Shown in pieces: positions 1-6,669 of a stretch of 6,818 nt of DNA. Position 1 is the first letter of the stretch, and each line of letters starts with the position of its first letter. The position numbers and the translations under genes are program-made. The stretch is from Bacteroidota bacterium (GTDB lineage: Bacteria; CLD3; SB21), in NCBI GenBank assembly GCA_020438245.1, contig JAGQUY010000608.1, positions 1 to 6,818 on the forward strand. The letters run 5' to 3'. Under the pieces are notes generated by a model. That model did not search any database. It was given only the letters and a program-made list of their open reading frames with translations, and was not told where the DNA came from.

Positions 1-2
1 CC

Positions 3-251
3 AAGAAGAAGCCTACTCGCACGGTTCCCGTAAAAAAGAAGAGGGTTTCTTCGGCGAAAACAAAAAAGATCAAGAAAGACTCTAAGGTCAAGAAGAAACG
101 AACAAAACCCGTACAAAAACTGAAAGGTAAAACGCAGGCAAAACCTAGTAAACCCGCTGCAAGATCCAAAAAGAAAACCCAAGTCCGTCAACCGCAAAAA
201 CCGACGCCACAAGACAACCTTTCAAGACCGTTTAACATCATAGAGAGCTAC
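3..251 (+). other. Lys/Pro-rich, probably disordered in-frame segment upstream of the phosphatase domain
   Basis: These 83 sense codons are in frame with the phosphatase, while the other two forward frames are interrupted by stops (for example at 31-33 and 83-85). The segment has roughly 31 basic residues and 3 acidic ones, with repeated KKK, KKKR and K-P/K-T patterns and almost no hydrophobic or aromatic residues until RPFNIIESY just before Met 252. This resembles the basic tails of histone-H1-like bacterial proteins, which bind nucleic acid or polyanions. It could be a linker between an unseen upstream domain and the phosphatase, the N-terminal tail of the phosphatase, or (less likely) an untranslated A-rich leader. 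Confidence 0.6.
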
Positions 252-785
252 ATGGGAACCTACAGTTTTGATGATATTTATGCCGTCCTTTTTGTTTGCA
301 CAGGTAATATGTGCAGAAGTCCGCTTGCCGAAGGGATACTAAAGAAAAAAATAGCAGAAGAGGCACCGCCAGACCTGCGAGACAAATTCTTTGTTCAATC
401 TTGCGGGATTTACGCTTATGAGGGAAATAAACCGTCTGAGAGCTCAGTAAAGACAGCCCTACAAAATATGATCGACATCTCCGCCATTCGATCAAAACCC
501 ATAAACAGAGTTTTTGTGGAACAGTCTGACCTGGTCCTCGCACTATCGATTGACCATCTGAATTTCATCAATGAAAATTTTCCTTCTGCCAGGGGAAAGA
601 CATTTCTTTTGAAGCAGTACGGACAGGAGCGGGCTGTCACCATGTCTGACTCTATTCCAGACCCAATGGGATTTTCCTTGGAATTTTACGTAAAGACGTT
701 TTCAGAAATAAAGAACGCTATCGAAACCGTTTTTCCCAAAATCCTTCGTTCCGCAGAATTAAAACTGGGGACCAGCAAGCAGTGA
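3..785 (+). CDS. Low-molecular-weight protein phosphatase with Lys-rich N-terminal extension (5' partial)
   Basis: Cytoplasmic LMW-PTP family phosphatase, which hydrolyses phosphotyrosine or phosphoarginine on proteins through a cysteinyl-phosphate intermediate. The catalytic domain begins near the ATG at 252. Counting from that Met, the P-loop CTGNMCRSP has nucleophile Cys16 and Arg22 (C-X5-R-S), and the general-acid Asp137-Pro138 lies in IPDPMG, so both catalytic elements are intact. From 252 the protein has 177 residues, slightly longer than the usual 150-160. The same frame is open without a stop back to position 3 and adds 83 residues with about 25 Lys and 6 Arg, so the true start is probably left of the window. 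ATG 252 has only a weak GAGAG upstream and is the alternative start. In the arginine phosphatase YwlE the fifth P-loop position is Thr; here it is Met, so arginine phosphatase activity is not favoured. The stop overlaps the next start by 4 bases. The family call is firm; start and substrate are uncertain. Confidence 0.85.
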   Translation, partial: KKKPTRTVPVKKKRVSSAKTKKIKKDSKVKKKRTKPVQKLKGKTQAKPSKPAARSKKKTQVRQPQKPTPQDNLSRPFNIIESYMGTYSFDDIYAVLFVCTGNMCRSPLAEGILKKKIAEEAPPDLRDKFFVQSCGIYAYEGNKPSESSVKTALQNMIDISAIRSKPINRVFVEQSDLVLALSIDHLNFINENFPSARGKTFLLKQYGQERAVTMSDSIPDPMGFSLEFYVKTFSEIKNAIETVFPKILRSAELKLGTSKQ

Positions 786-1525
786 CCTTTCTCTGTCGGC
801 TGGTAGTCGTCAGTTCCTTAATTACTTCGCCGGTTTCAGCACAACTTCGCCACATCGAGAATATAGCGTTTCGTGTAGGCGAGCGTCTTACATTTTCCAT
901 AGGCTGGGAGTTTATCAGCGCCGGCACAGCCACGCTGGCGGTGGAGTCTACGGTTCAAGAGAGGATGAGACCTTCTTATAAAGTGTTTGCCCTGACCGAG
1001 TCAAACGCCTTTTTCTCGAGGTTATACAGAGTTAGAGATACCTTGATATCCTACATCGATGCGGAAGGAATTTATCCTCTTCGCTACATAAAACACACCA
1101 ACGAAGGCAGTTACAGTAGAAACTTTGAAGTTGTATTCAACCAGGAGAGCCGCGCCGCCGTCATAAACGACCAGGATTCAGGAAGGCGTGAAATCCAGGT
1201 GCCTGTTTTCACACAAGATATTTTATCAGCTTTCTATTTCATACGGACACTTCCACTCGAGGCTGGTAAGGATGTGTCGGTTCCGGTTTTCGATAACGGC
1301 AAGTACTCGACAGTGACGGTTCGTGTAGTAAAGAAGGAGAAAGTTAACGTAACCGCCGGATCATTCGATTGCATAGTTGTCCGAACGCCGATTGGCCCTT
1401 TTGAGAACCGCTCCGATCTTTTTATCTGGCTGACAGACGATGACCGACGGATTCCGGTACTCATGAAAAGCAAAATATTGATTGGATCTGTTAAAGCGGA
1501 ATTGGAACGTATGTCAGGTATTTGA
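782..1525 (+). CDS. Exported DUF3108 domain protein
   Basis: Predicted 247-residue periplasmic or outer-membrane-associated protein of unknown function. The GTG start overlaps the phosphatase stop as GTGA, which suggests translational coupling. A signal peptide is visible: a short N-region with Arg6, a hydrophobic stretch of about residues 7-14, and a likely cleavage after PVSA (residue 20). There is no lipobox Cys. The mature part matches what I know of DUF3108: VGERLTFSIGWEFISAGTATL-like start (32-52), RDTLISYIDAEGIYPLRY (85-102), DILSAFYFIRTLPL (146-159), the VTAGSFDCIVV strand (190-200) and IWLTDDDRRIPVLMKSK (215-231) ending in IGSVKAEL. The predicted fold is mostly beta. No catalytic residues are evident. 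The DUF3108 family is common in Gram-negative genomes but has no defined biochemical role. Membership is recognised by motif memory, not by a search. Confidence 0.82.
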   Translation: MTFLCRLVVVSSLITSPVSAQLRHIENIAFRVGERLTFSIGWEFISAGTATLAVESTVQERMRPSYKVFALTESNAFFSRLYRVRDTLISYIDAEGIYPLRYIKHTNEGSYSRNFEVVFNQESRAAVINDQDSGRREIQVPVFTQDILSAFYFIRTLPLEAGKDVSVPVFDNGKYSTVTVRVVKKEKVNVTAGSFDCIVVRTPIGPFENRSDLFIWLTDDDRRIPVLMKSKILIGSVKAELERMSGI

Positions 1526-1530
1526 GGAGG
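1524..1530 (+). promoter_or_regulatory. Strong Shine-Dalgarno site for the esterase
   Basis: GAGGAGG overlaps the last two bases of the DUF3108 stop codon and lies 7 bases before the ATG at 1538. It is the best ribosome-binding site in the plus-strand cluster. It decides for ATG 1538 over the out-of-frame ATG at 1534. Confidence 0.75.
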
Positions 1531-1537
1531 CAAATGG

Positions 1538-2251
1538 ATGATACACTATGTGGATGGATGGTTTAGTAGCCGGCTCGGAAAAGACATGCAGTTTCAACAT
1601 TTCGGCGATCGAGGAGCACCTGTTATCGTTTTTCCAACAACCTTAGGCAACCATTATGAGTTTTCAGACAGAAATATGCTCGATCCGTTGGCGTGGAAAA
1701 TTGAAGAGGGTCTTATTCAGATCTTTTGTGTGGACTCCATCAATAATCAAAGCTGGTACAACAACCAGATTCACCCGCACGAAAAGGTCCGTCGCCATGT
1801 TCTGTACGAAGACTATCTGATTCACGAGTTTTTACCGTCTGTACGGCATAAAACCGGAGCGAACGAAGCAATCCTTTTCGGATGCAGTTTTGGAGGGTTT
1901 CATGCGATCAACTTTGCTCTTAAGCATCCGGAGTTGGTCAGCAGGGCTATCAGTCTGAGTGGGTCCTTCACCATCGAAGGATTCCTGAATGGCTATTATG
2001 ACGATCTTTGCTACTACAACAATCCGGCTCACTATATGCAACATCTGAACGACCCGTTTTATATCGACAAATATAATTCCACATGTGAGTTGAATCTGGT
2101 CACGAGTGATCTGGATCCCTGCCGGGAGCGAAACGAGTTTTTTCACACACTGCTTTCCAAACGTGGTATACGACACAATTATTTTTACTGGGACAACCAC
2201 GTTGGTCACGACTGGCCTTATTGGCAGCGAATGATTCCAAACTATCTTTGA
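1538..2251 (+). CDS. Alpha/beta-hydrolase esterase (esterase D-like family)
   Basis: A 237-residue cytoplasmic serine hydrolase with no signal peptide or membrane segment. The nucleophile elbow is GCSFGG with Ser117 (G-X-S-X-G), followed by HAINFALKHPELVSRAISLSG, the helix and strand typical of esterase D/antigen 85-like proteins (PF00756). The catalytic His is probably His224 in NHVGHDWPYW near the C-terminus, and the acid is Asp191 or Asp193 in TSDLDPCRERN. A complete Ser-Asp-His triad is therefore plausible. An oxyanion-forming loop may be near FPTTLGNHYEF (32-42). The gene sits 12 bases after DUF3108 and 4 bases before glgA, so it is almost certainly cotranscribed with both. The natural ester substrate is unknown. 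The location next to glycogen synthase raises the possibility of acting on acylated sugars or glucan, but this is inference only. Confidence 0.85.
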   Translation: MIHYVDGWFSSRLGKDMQFQHFGDRGAPVIVFPTTLGNHYEFSDRNMLDPLAWKIEEGLIQIFCVDSINNQSWYNNQIHPHEKVRRHVLYEDYLIHEFLPSVRHKTGANEAILFGCSFGGFHAINFALKHPELVSRAISLSGSFTIEGFLNGYYDDLCYYNNPAHYMQHLNDPFYIDKYNSTCELNLVTSDLDPCRERNEFFHTLLSKRGIRHNYFYWDNHVGHDWPYWQRMIPNYL

Positions 2252-2255
2252 TCGA

Positions 2256-3776
2256 GTGACGAAGAAAAAAAACAGAATTTCATCCCCGCCCGACCGACCA
2301 CTTAGGATCGCCATTGCAGCAAGTGAGGCGGCTCCTTTTGCCAAGACAGGGGGCCTTGGTGACGTAGCAGGTGCGTTACCCAAAGCATTGTCTGAACTCG
2401 GATGTGAAGTCAAAGTTTTCATTCCCAAGTATGCCCAGATTGACGATTCCAAATACCAACTTCATTACAGTGCAGAAATCGGTGAAATGCCAATCCGGGT
2501 TGCCGGCATTGTCCGAACGGTTCACATACAACAAGCAAAGATTCCGGGCTCAGAGGTAGATATTTATTTTGTTGATTGCCCGCACTTCTACTACCGGAAA
2601 CACATTTATACATCTGACCGGGACGAGGACGAACGATATATTCTTTTTTGCAAGGCGGTTATTGAGAGTCTGCAACGTCTCCGGTGGGCGCCGGATGTGG
2701 TGCATTGTAATGATTGGCAGACGGGGCTGCTTCCGTTGTATCTGAAAGACAACTATAACTGGGATAGAATGTTCGACGGAACGGCATGCGTAATGACTAT
2801 TCATAACATGGCCTATCAAGGAAGATTTCCAAGATCAACCGTACAAAAAGCCGAGCTCAGGGAGAATCAATTTCATCCCGGAGGACCTATTGAATTTCAC
2901 GGTTCTGTCAGCTTTATGAAAATTGGAATAACCTATTCCGAGATGATTTCATCCGTGAGTCCGACGTATTCGCGTGAAATCCTCACGCCTGAATATGGTC
3001 ATGCCATGGAAGAGGTGTTGTTGCCACGAAGAGAAGATCTTGTGGGAATTCTGAACGGTGCGGACTATGAACACTGGAATCCAGACAAAGATCCGATGGT
3101 ACCCTACCACTATACAGCAGAGACTCTCGATGAAAAACAAAAAAATAAAGAGCATCTAATTAACCAAACATCCCTTCCCTTTATGCCCGGAAAGCCGCTG
3201 ATTGGTATGGTTTCCCGGTTGGTGGCTCAAAAGGGACTGGAATACATGAAAGCTGTTGCAGCAGAACTGATGTTGCTTGATGCTCAATGGATTATTTTGG
3301 GAAGCGGAGAAGACCAGTACGAAGAACTGTTCCAGAGAATTGCTGCGGCTGTTCCCCAGAAAATGTGGGCCTATATTGGATTCAACAATGAATTAGCCCA
3401 TTTGATCGAAGCAGGTGCGGATATGTTTTTGATGCCTTCAGCCTACGAGCCTTGCGGCCTCAATCAAATTTACAGTCTCAAATACGGAACGGTGCCGATT
3501 GTTCGAAAAACAGGTGGGTTGGCCGATACCGTTTGGGATTGGCACGAACTTCAGGCTGCCGGGATGGAGACCGGTACCGGATTCACCTTTCTGGAGCCTT
3601 CTGGCTATTCTCTCTTCACCACTGTACGTCGGGCCATTGATGTATTTGATCGGAAAGACGAGTGGAGAAAAATTCAATTGAACGGTATGCGGATGGACTA
3701 TTCATGGGAAAAATCCGCCTTATCGTATATAGACTTGTATAAGACCGCTGTTCTGAAAAAAAGAGGATCTATTTAG
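2256..3776 (+). CDS. glgA: Glycogen synthase (ADP-glucose:glucan glucosyltransferase, GT5)
   Basis: Cytoplasmic enzyme that transfers glucose from ADP-glucose to the non-reducing end of alpha-1,4-glucan. The 506 residues compare with about 477 in E. coli. The N-terminal GT5 domain (about 17-255) carries KTGGLGD with the sugar-nucleotide Lys30, HCNDWQTG (His150, Asp153) and HNMAYQG (His183). The linker contains NGADYEHWNP (from Asn267). The C-terminal domain has SRLVAQKG with Arg321 and Lys326, EPCGLNQ with Glu398, and KTGGLADTV (418-426). All known active-site elements are present. The GTG start lies 4 bases after the esterase stop, with no good Shine-Dalgarno site, so coupled translation is likely. 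It gives a 16-residue polar N-terminal extension before the usual LRIAIAASEAAPF start, and I see no better in-frame ATG. No other glg gene (glgB, glgC or glgP) is in the window. The identification is very secure. Confidence 0.97.
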   Translation: MTKKKNRISSPPDRPLRIAIAASEAAPFAKTGGLGDVAGALPKALSELGCEVKVFIPKYAQIDDSKYQLHYSAEIGEMPIRVAGIVRTVHIQQAKIPGSEVDIYFVDCPHFYYRKHIYTSDRDEDERYILFCKAVIESLQRLRWAPDVVHCNDWQTGLLPLYLKDNYNWDRMFDGTACVMTIHNMAYQGRFPRSTVQKAELRENQFHPGGPIEFHGSVSFMKIGITYSEMISSVSPTYSREILTPEYGHAMEEVLLPRREDLVGILNGADYEHWNPDKDPMVPYHYTAETLDEKQKNKEHLINQTSLPFMPGKPLIGMVSRLVAQKGLEYMKAVAAELMLLDAQWIILGSGEDQYEELFQRIAAAVPQKMWAYIGFNNELAHLIEAGADMFLMPSAYEPCGLNQIYSLKYGTVPIVRKTGGLADTVWDWHELQAAGMETGTGFTFLEPSGYSLFTTVRRAIDVFDRKDEWRKIQLNGMRMDYSWEKSALSYIDLYKTAVLKKRGSI

Positions 3777-3794
3777 ATCGTCTGTGCATAAAAA

Positions 3795-3818
3795 AAGCGC
3801 CGGCTTATGCCGACGCTT
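3795..3818 (-). terminator. Rho-independent terminator between convergent genes, best suited to the minus strand
   Basis: The plus-strand arms AAGCGCCGGC (3795-3804) and GCCGACGCTT (3809-3818) flank the loop TTAT. On the plus strand, position 3800 against 3813 is a C-A mismatch. In minus-strand RNA the same pair is G-U, so all ten pairs form. An A-run at 3790-3796 gives the minus-strand transcript a U-tract directly after the stem. Downstream on the plus strand only a weak CACATTTCTT follows. It lies 19 bases past the glgA stop and 17 bases past the lipoprotein stop, and may act weakly in both directions. Confidence 0.8.
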
Positions 3819-3835
3819 CACATTTCTTCGCCAAT

Positions 3836-4408
3836 CTATTTCAACGAAAACGTATTTACAAATTGATCAAAATCGGCGGATGCTCCGTCAAGGGTTCCTT
3901 CAGGTCCAACCATTTTGAAAAACCACGGACCACCTTCCGTTTCCACAATAGCGGCTTTTAGACCGTAGCCGGCAACATCCGTCACAGGACCCCCCATCAT
4001 GGTTGGATTGACCGGTTTTTGGTAAACTCCGGTAACAGAGACCACAGTAACCTTGAGACCGTTGATGTCCCGTGTTTCCTTCGATGCTTTGTCCTTGCTG
4101 CTGCTTCCGTCAGGTTGTTTGAATTGACCGTACCAGCGGTCCAAATTGGCCTCAACGCTGCCGCCGGCGCCGGGAAAGTAAAATACGGTCATTTCGGCTT
4201 CGCCTTCATCACCCTTCCCAGGAATTTTGAACTGCGCTTTACGTAAATGGCTGCTTGGCGGTTCAGCAATCCAGGAATCTGGAGCCGTAAAGGAAATCTC
4301 AGTCATTTTGACGGGCATTTGAGATGATGAATCTTCTGAAACTGCCGCAGCCTCCTTTTTACTGTTGCAGGATAATACCATCGCTGCAATCAAGACGAAT
4401 TTCTTCAT
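3836..4408 (-). CDS. Small predicted lipoprotein of unknown function
   Basis: A 190-residue protein starting MKKFVLIAAMVLSC: Lys2-Lys3, a short hydrophobic core and a lipobox-like VLSC with Cys14 as the likely lipidated residue, followed by Asn and a polar, Ser/Ala/Glu-rich spacer (15-32). The -2 Leu makes the lipobox slightly atypical. The mature domain (about 35-190) has FTAPDSWIAEPP with Trp46, RKAQFKIP (56-63), FYFPGAGGSVEANLDRWYGQF (split 76-85 and 86-96), NGLKVTVVSVTG (116-127) and GPWFFKMVGP (160-169). The pattern resembles a family of secreted proteins of unknown function that I recall from planctomycete-type genomes; this was not checked. The start is supported by AGGAGT 5 bases upstream. 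It lies 45 bases after the second ABC permease and shares its terminator, so it is probably the last gene of that operon. No enzyme motif is visible. Confidence 0.8.
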   Translation of the reverse strand: MKKFVLIAAMVLSCNSKKEAAAVSEDSSSQMPVKMTEISFTAPDSWIAEPPSSHLRKAQFKIPGKGDEGEAEMTVFYFPGAGGSVEANLDRWYGQFKQPDGSSSKDKASKETRDINGLKVTVVSVTGVYQKPVNPTMMGGPVTDVAGYGLKAAIVETEGGPWFFKMVGPEGTLDGASADFDQFVNTFSLK

Positions 4409-4413
4409 TCAAT

Positions 4414-4419
4414 ACTCCT
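4414..4419 (-). promoter_or_regulatory. Shine-Dalgarno site for the lipoprotein gene
   Basis: On the minus strand AGGAGT lies 5 bases before the ATG at 4408. It fixes this start, which also gives a sensible signal peptide. Confidence 0.65.
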
Positions 4420-4453
4420 ATTTAAACGGTGAAATAAACCCTACAATCGATCT

Positions 4454-5566
4454 TCAAACCGAATATTTTCTATATCGATTTACTGCCAGTGACATTAATA
4501 TGACTGCGAAAACACATAATAAACTGAACTCAACACGTACATCGTGCAAGGTAGAACCCTTCAATAAAACACCCCGCATGATCTTAATAAACTGAGCTAC
4601 TGGATTAAGCCACGTCGTTCGCTGAGCCCACTCAGGCATGCTTTCTATTGGCGTAAATATACCGCCCATCAGCATGAAAATCACCATAAAAAACCAGGCA
4701 ATAAACATCGCTTGCTGCTGGGTGTCCGTTATCGTTGAAATCAAAAGACCCATGGAAAGGACTACGAACAGGTAAACAGACGCACAACAAAATACCAAAC
4801 CCAAACTACCCACAGTGGGTAAATGAAACAAAAGCTTGCCAACCACCAATCCAAACCCGAGCTCAAACATACCCAATATCCCAAACGGGAACAGTTTACC
4901 AATCATAAATTCGTACTTTCGAATTGGTGTGACGTTCAGCTGCTCAATCGTACCAATTTCTTTCTCCCTAACGATATTCATTCCAGAAAGAAACAGGCCA
5001 ATCATGGAAACCAAAACCACAAGAATACCGGGCAGCATATAATCCTCATATTTCAACTCCGGATTGTACCAAAATGAAGAAGTAATTTGAATGCCCGATG
5101 GGGACTGATATATGGCATGTTCGGATCGAAGGGTCTCCGCAAATCTTCTGACAATAGTAGCCGCATAGGATTGAGTCAAGCCCGCCATATTACCGTCTTC
5201 GGCATTGATAATAAACTGCAACTTCGTGAGTTGCCCCCGTCCAAGATCTTTGTCAAAATCCAGCGGAATTTGGAGAATCATGGTTGTTTGTCCGGTTTGC
5301 AGGTCTTTTTCTGCTTGCTCTTCGCTAAAGAAGTTACCGACAAGCGTGAAATATCCGGATGAGGAAAAATGTTCTATGAGGCGTCGTGAAGATACCGATT
5401 GATCCGCATCCACCACATTATAGCGAACATTTTTAAGATCAAACGTGGCAGCTGTTGTGAGGATTATGAGTTGAATCACAGGCATGACAAAAATAATAGG
5501 CAACATACCCTTGTTCCTGAATATTTGCAGGAACTCTTTTTGAATAATGAACCGAATGCGTCTCAT
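4454..5566 (-). CDS. ABC-2 type transporter permease (YbhR/YhhJ-like), second subunit
   Basis: A 370-residue inner-membrane subunit of an ABC exporter. The topology is typical of ABC2_membrane_3 proteins: a cytoplasmic amphipathic start (RFIIQKEFLQIFRNK), TM1 about 21-40, a large extracytoplasmic domain about 43-175 ending in WYNPELKYEDYMLPG, then five further membrane segments near 177-197, 222-245, 257-280, 284-304 and 343-362. The conserved cytoplasmic motif REKEIGTIEQLNVTP (200-214) after TM2 is expected to contact the ATPase. ISTITDTQQQAM (276-287) and the GGIFTPIESMP loop are also family hallmarks. The start lies one base after the stop of the upstream permease, with only a weak AGG, which suggests coupling. 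It is distinct in sequence from its neighbour, so the two probably form a heterodimeric channel. The exported substrate is unknown; relatives include drug exporters and exporters of unknown cargo. Confidence 0.93.
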   Translation of the reverse strand: MRRIRFIIQKEFLQIFRNKGMLPIIFVMPVIQLIILTTAATFDLKNVRYNVVDADQSVSSRRLIEHFSSSGYFTLVGNFFSEEQAEKDLQTGQTTMILQIPLDFDKDLGRGQLTKLQFIINAEDGNMAGLTQSYAATIVRRFAETLRSEHAIYQSPSGIQITSSFWYNPELKYEDYMLPGILVVLVSMIGLFLSGMNIVREKEIGTIEQLNVTPIRKYEFMIGKLFPFGILGMFELGFGLVVGKLLFHLPTVGSLGLVFCCASVYLFVVLSMGLLISTITDTQQQAMFIAWFFMVIFMLMGGIFTPIESMPEWAQRTTWLNPVAQFIKIMRGVLLKGSTLHDVRVEFSLLCVFAVILMSLAVNRYRKYSV

Positions 5567-5567
5567 T

Positions 5568-6665
5568 TCACAGCCTGATCTTAAACCGTTTCACACTGAC
5601 CGTAAGCAAAAAAACAGTCATACCTCCGAGAATAAGAGTCTCCTTCCACAGCTCGCCAAGCCCAACACCTTTAAGCATTATGCCACGAACGACGATCAGA
5701 AACCACTTTGCCGGAACAATATTACTCAGCCACTGCAAGGGAAGGGGCATGCTGGCAATCGGGAATATGAATCCGGACAGAATGACAACCGGAAGCATCA
5801 ACCCTGCCAGCGACATCATCATGGCCGTTTGTTGAGTATCGGCAACCGTGGAGATCAGGATACCCAGGGATAGAGCGGCTGTAATGAAAAGGCCGGCTTC
5901 GAAAAAAAATAGAACGTAACTCCCCTTGAAAGGAACTTCGAACAGAATTTGGGACAGAAGCAGCACGGTGACAACATTGACAATCGACAAAAGGAAATAG
6001 GGAATTACTTTACCCGTAATGATTTGTATGGGGCGAAGCGGGGAAACGAGCAGAATCTCCATAGTACCTTGCTCTTTTTCGCGAGTTATCGTTATCGATG
6101 TCATGAGTGCACAGATTAGCATCAGAATCAAGGCGATCAGCCCAGGCACAAAAAGAAACACACTCTTCATTTCCGGGTTGTACAATAGTTTGACCTCGGA
6201 AGCAATCTGCGTAGCTCCTCCGAGACGAAGCTCGCGCTGCACATCTGCGAGAATGGTTGACAAATAGCTCACCAACAAGGAGGCGGAGTTGGGCTCTGAT
6301 GCATCGGCGATTATTTGGGCGGCCGCGTATCCGTGTCTGGTCAAATTGGCTTCGAATTTTGGCTCCATAATCAAAACCAACTTTACCTCTCCTTCACGGA
6401 AGTAGGAATCAATATCTTCGACGCTGACAGCCGATCTTACTTGTCTAAAGTAACCGGATGATAATACTTTGTTTGAAATTTTCATCGTCAGATTGTCTTT
6501 AGACTGATCAATAATTACAATGCCCGCATCCTTTACCTCATTGCGGATTGCAAAACCGAAAATGGTTAATTGTGCAAGGGGCATACCAAAAAGAATCAAC
6601 ATGGTGCGTTTGTCGCGCAGGATGTGAAAAAATTCTTTGATTAGAAATCCAAAAAAACTCTTCAT
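5568..6665 (-). CDS. ABC-2 type transporter permease (YbhS-like), first subunit
   Basis: A 365-residue membrane subunit beginning MKSFFGFLIKEFFHILRDKR, the standard start of this family. TM1 is about 21-40, the extracytoplasmic domain about 43-167 ends in LYNPEMKSVFLFVPG, and later membrane segments lie near 168-190, 218-242, 252-275, 279-303 and 343-358. The hallmark REKEQGTMEILLVSP (195-209) follows TM2, and ISTVADTQQTAM (271-282) and SGFIFPIASMP follow later. I chose ATG 6665 because AGGA lies 7 bases upstream and it starts 4 bases after the ATPase stop. The in-frame ATG at 6704 would add 13 polar residues, overlap the ATPase gene by 35 bases and has no ribosome site. It pairs with the next permease and the upstream ATPase as an export complex with unknown cargo. 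Confidence 0.92.
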   Translation of the reverse strand: MKSFFGFLIKEFFHILRDKRTMLILFGMPLAQLTIFGFAIRNEVKDAGIVIIDQSKDNLTMKISNKVLSSGYFRQVRSAVSVEDIDSYFREGEVKLVLIMEPKFEANLTRHGYAAAQIIADASEPNSASLLVSYLSTILADVQRELRLGGATQIASEVKLLYNPEMKSVFLFVPGLIALILMLICALMTSITITREKEQGTMEILLVSPLRPIQIITGKVIPYFLLSIVNVVTVLLLSQILFEVPFKGSYVLFFFEAGLFITAALSLGILISTVADTQQTAMMMSLAGLMLPVVILSGFIFPIASMPLPLQWLSNIVPAKWFLIVVRGIMLKGVGLGELWKETLILGGMTVFLLTVSVKRFKIRL

Positions 6666-6669
6666 CCAT

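Noticed and set aside
1..240. A-rich repeats at the left edge as a possible direct-repeat or low-complexity array
   Set aside because: The AAG/AAA runs are irregular in spacing and are explained by Lys codons of an open reading frame. No repeat unit is conserved.
238..543. Minus-strand open frame opposite the phosphatase
   Set aside because: It is antisense to the conserved catalytic P-loop region, and its predicted protein looks like the random hydrophobic product of a shadow frame.
1832..2452. A 206-codon open frame on the minus strand opposite the esterase and the start of glgA
   Set aside because: It lies fully antisense to two clearly identified genes, its protein shows no recognisable motif, and it spans the junction between them. 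It is best explained as a shadow frame.
4409..4453. Possible separate promoter for the lipoprotein gene (TTGTAG and a TAAAT-like box on the minus strand)
   Set aside because: The -10-like element overlaps the ribosome-binding site, which would leave almost no leader. The match is weak and typical of AT-rich spacers.
5547..5873. Plus-strand open frame of 108 codons opposite the first ABC permease
   Set aside because: It is rich in His, Gln, Asn and Lys, as expected when a membrane-protein gene is read backwards, and it has no motif or ribosome-binding site.
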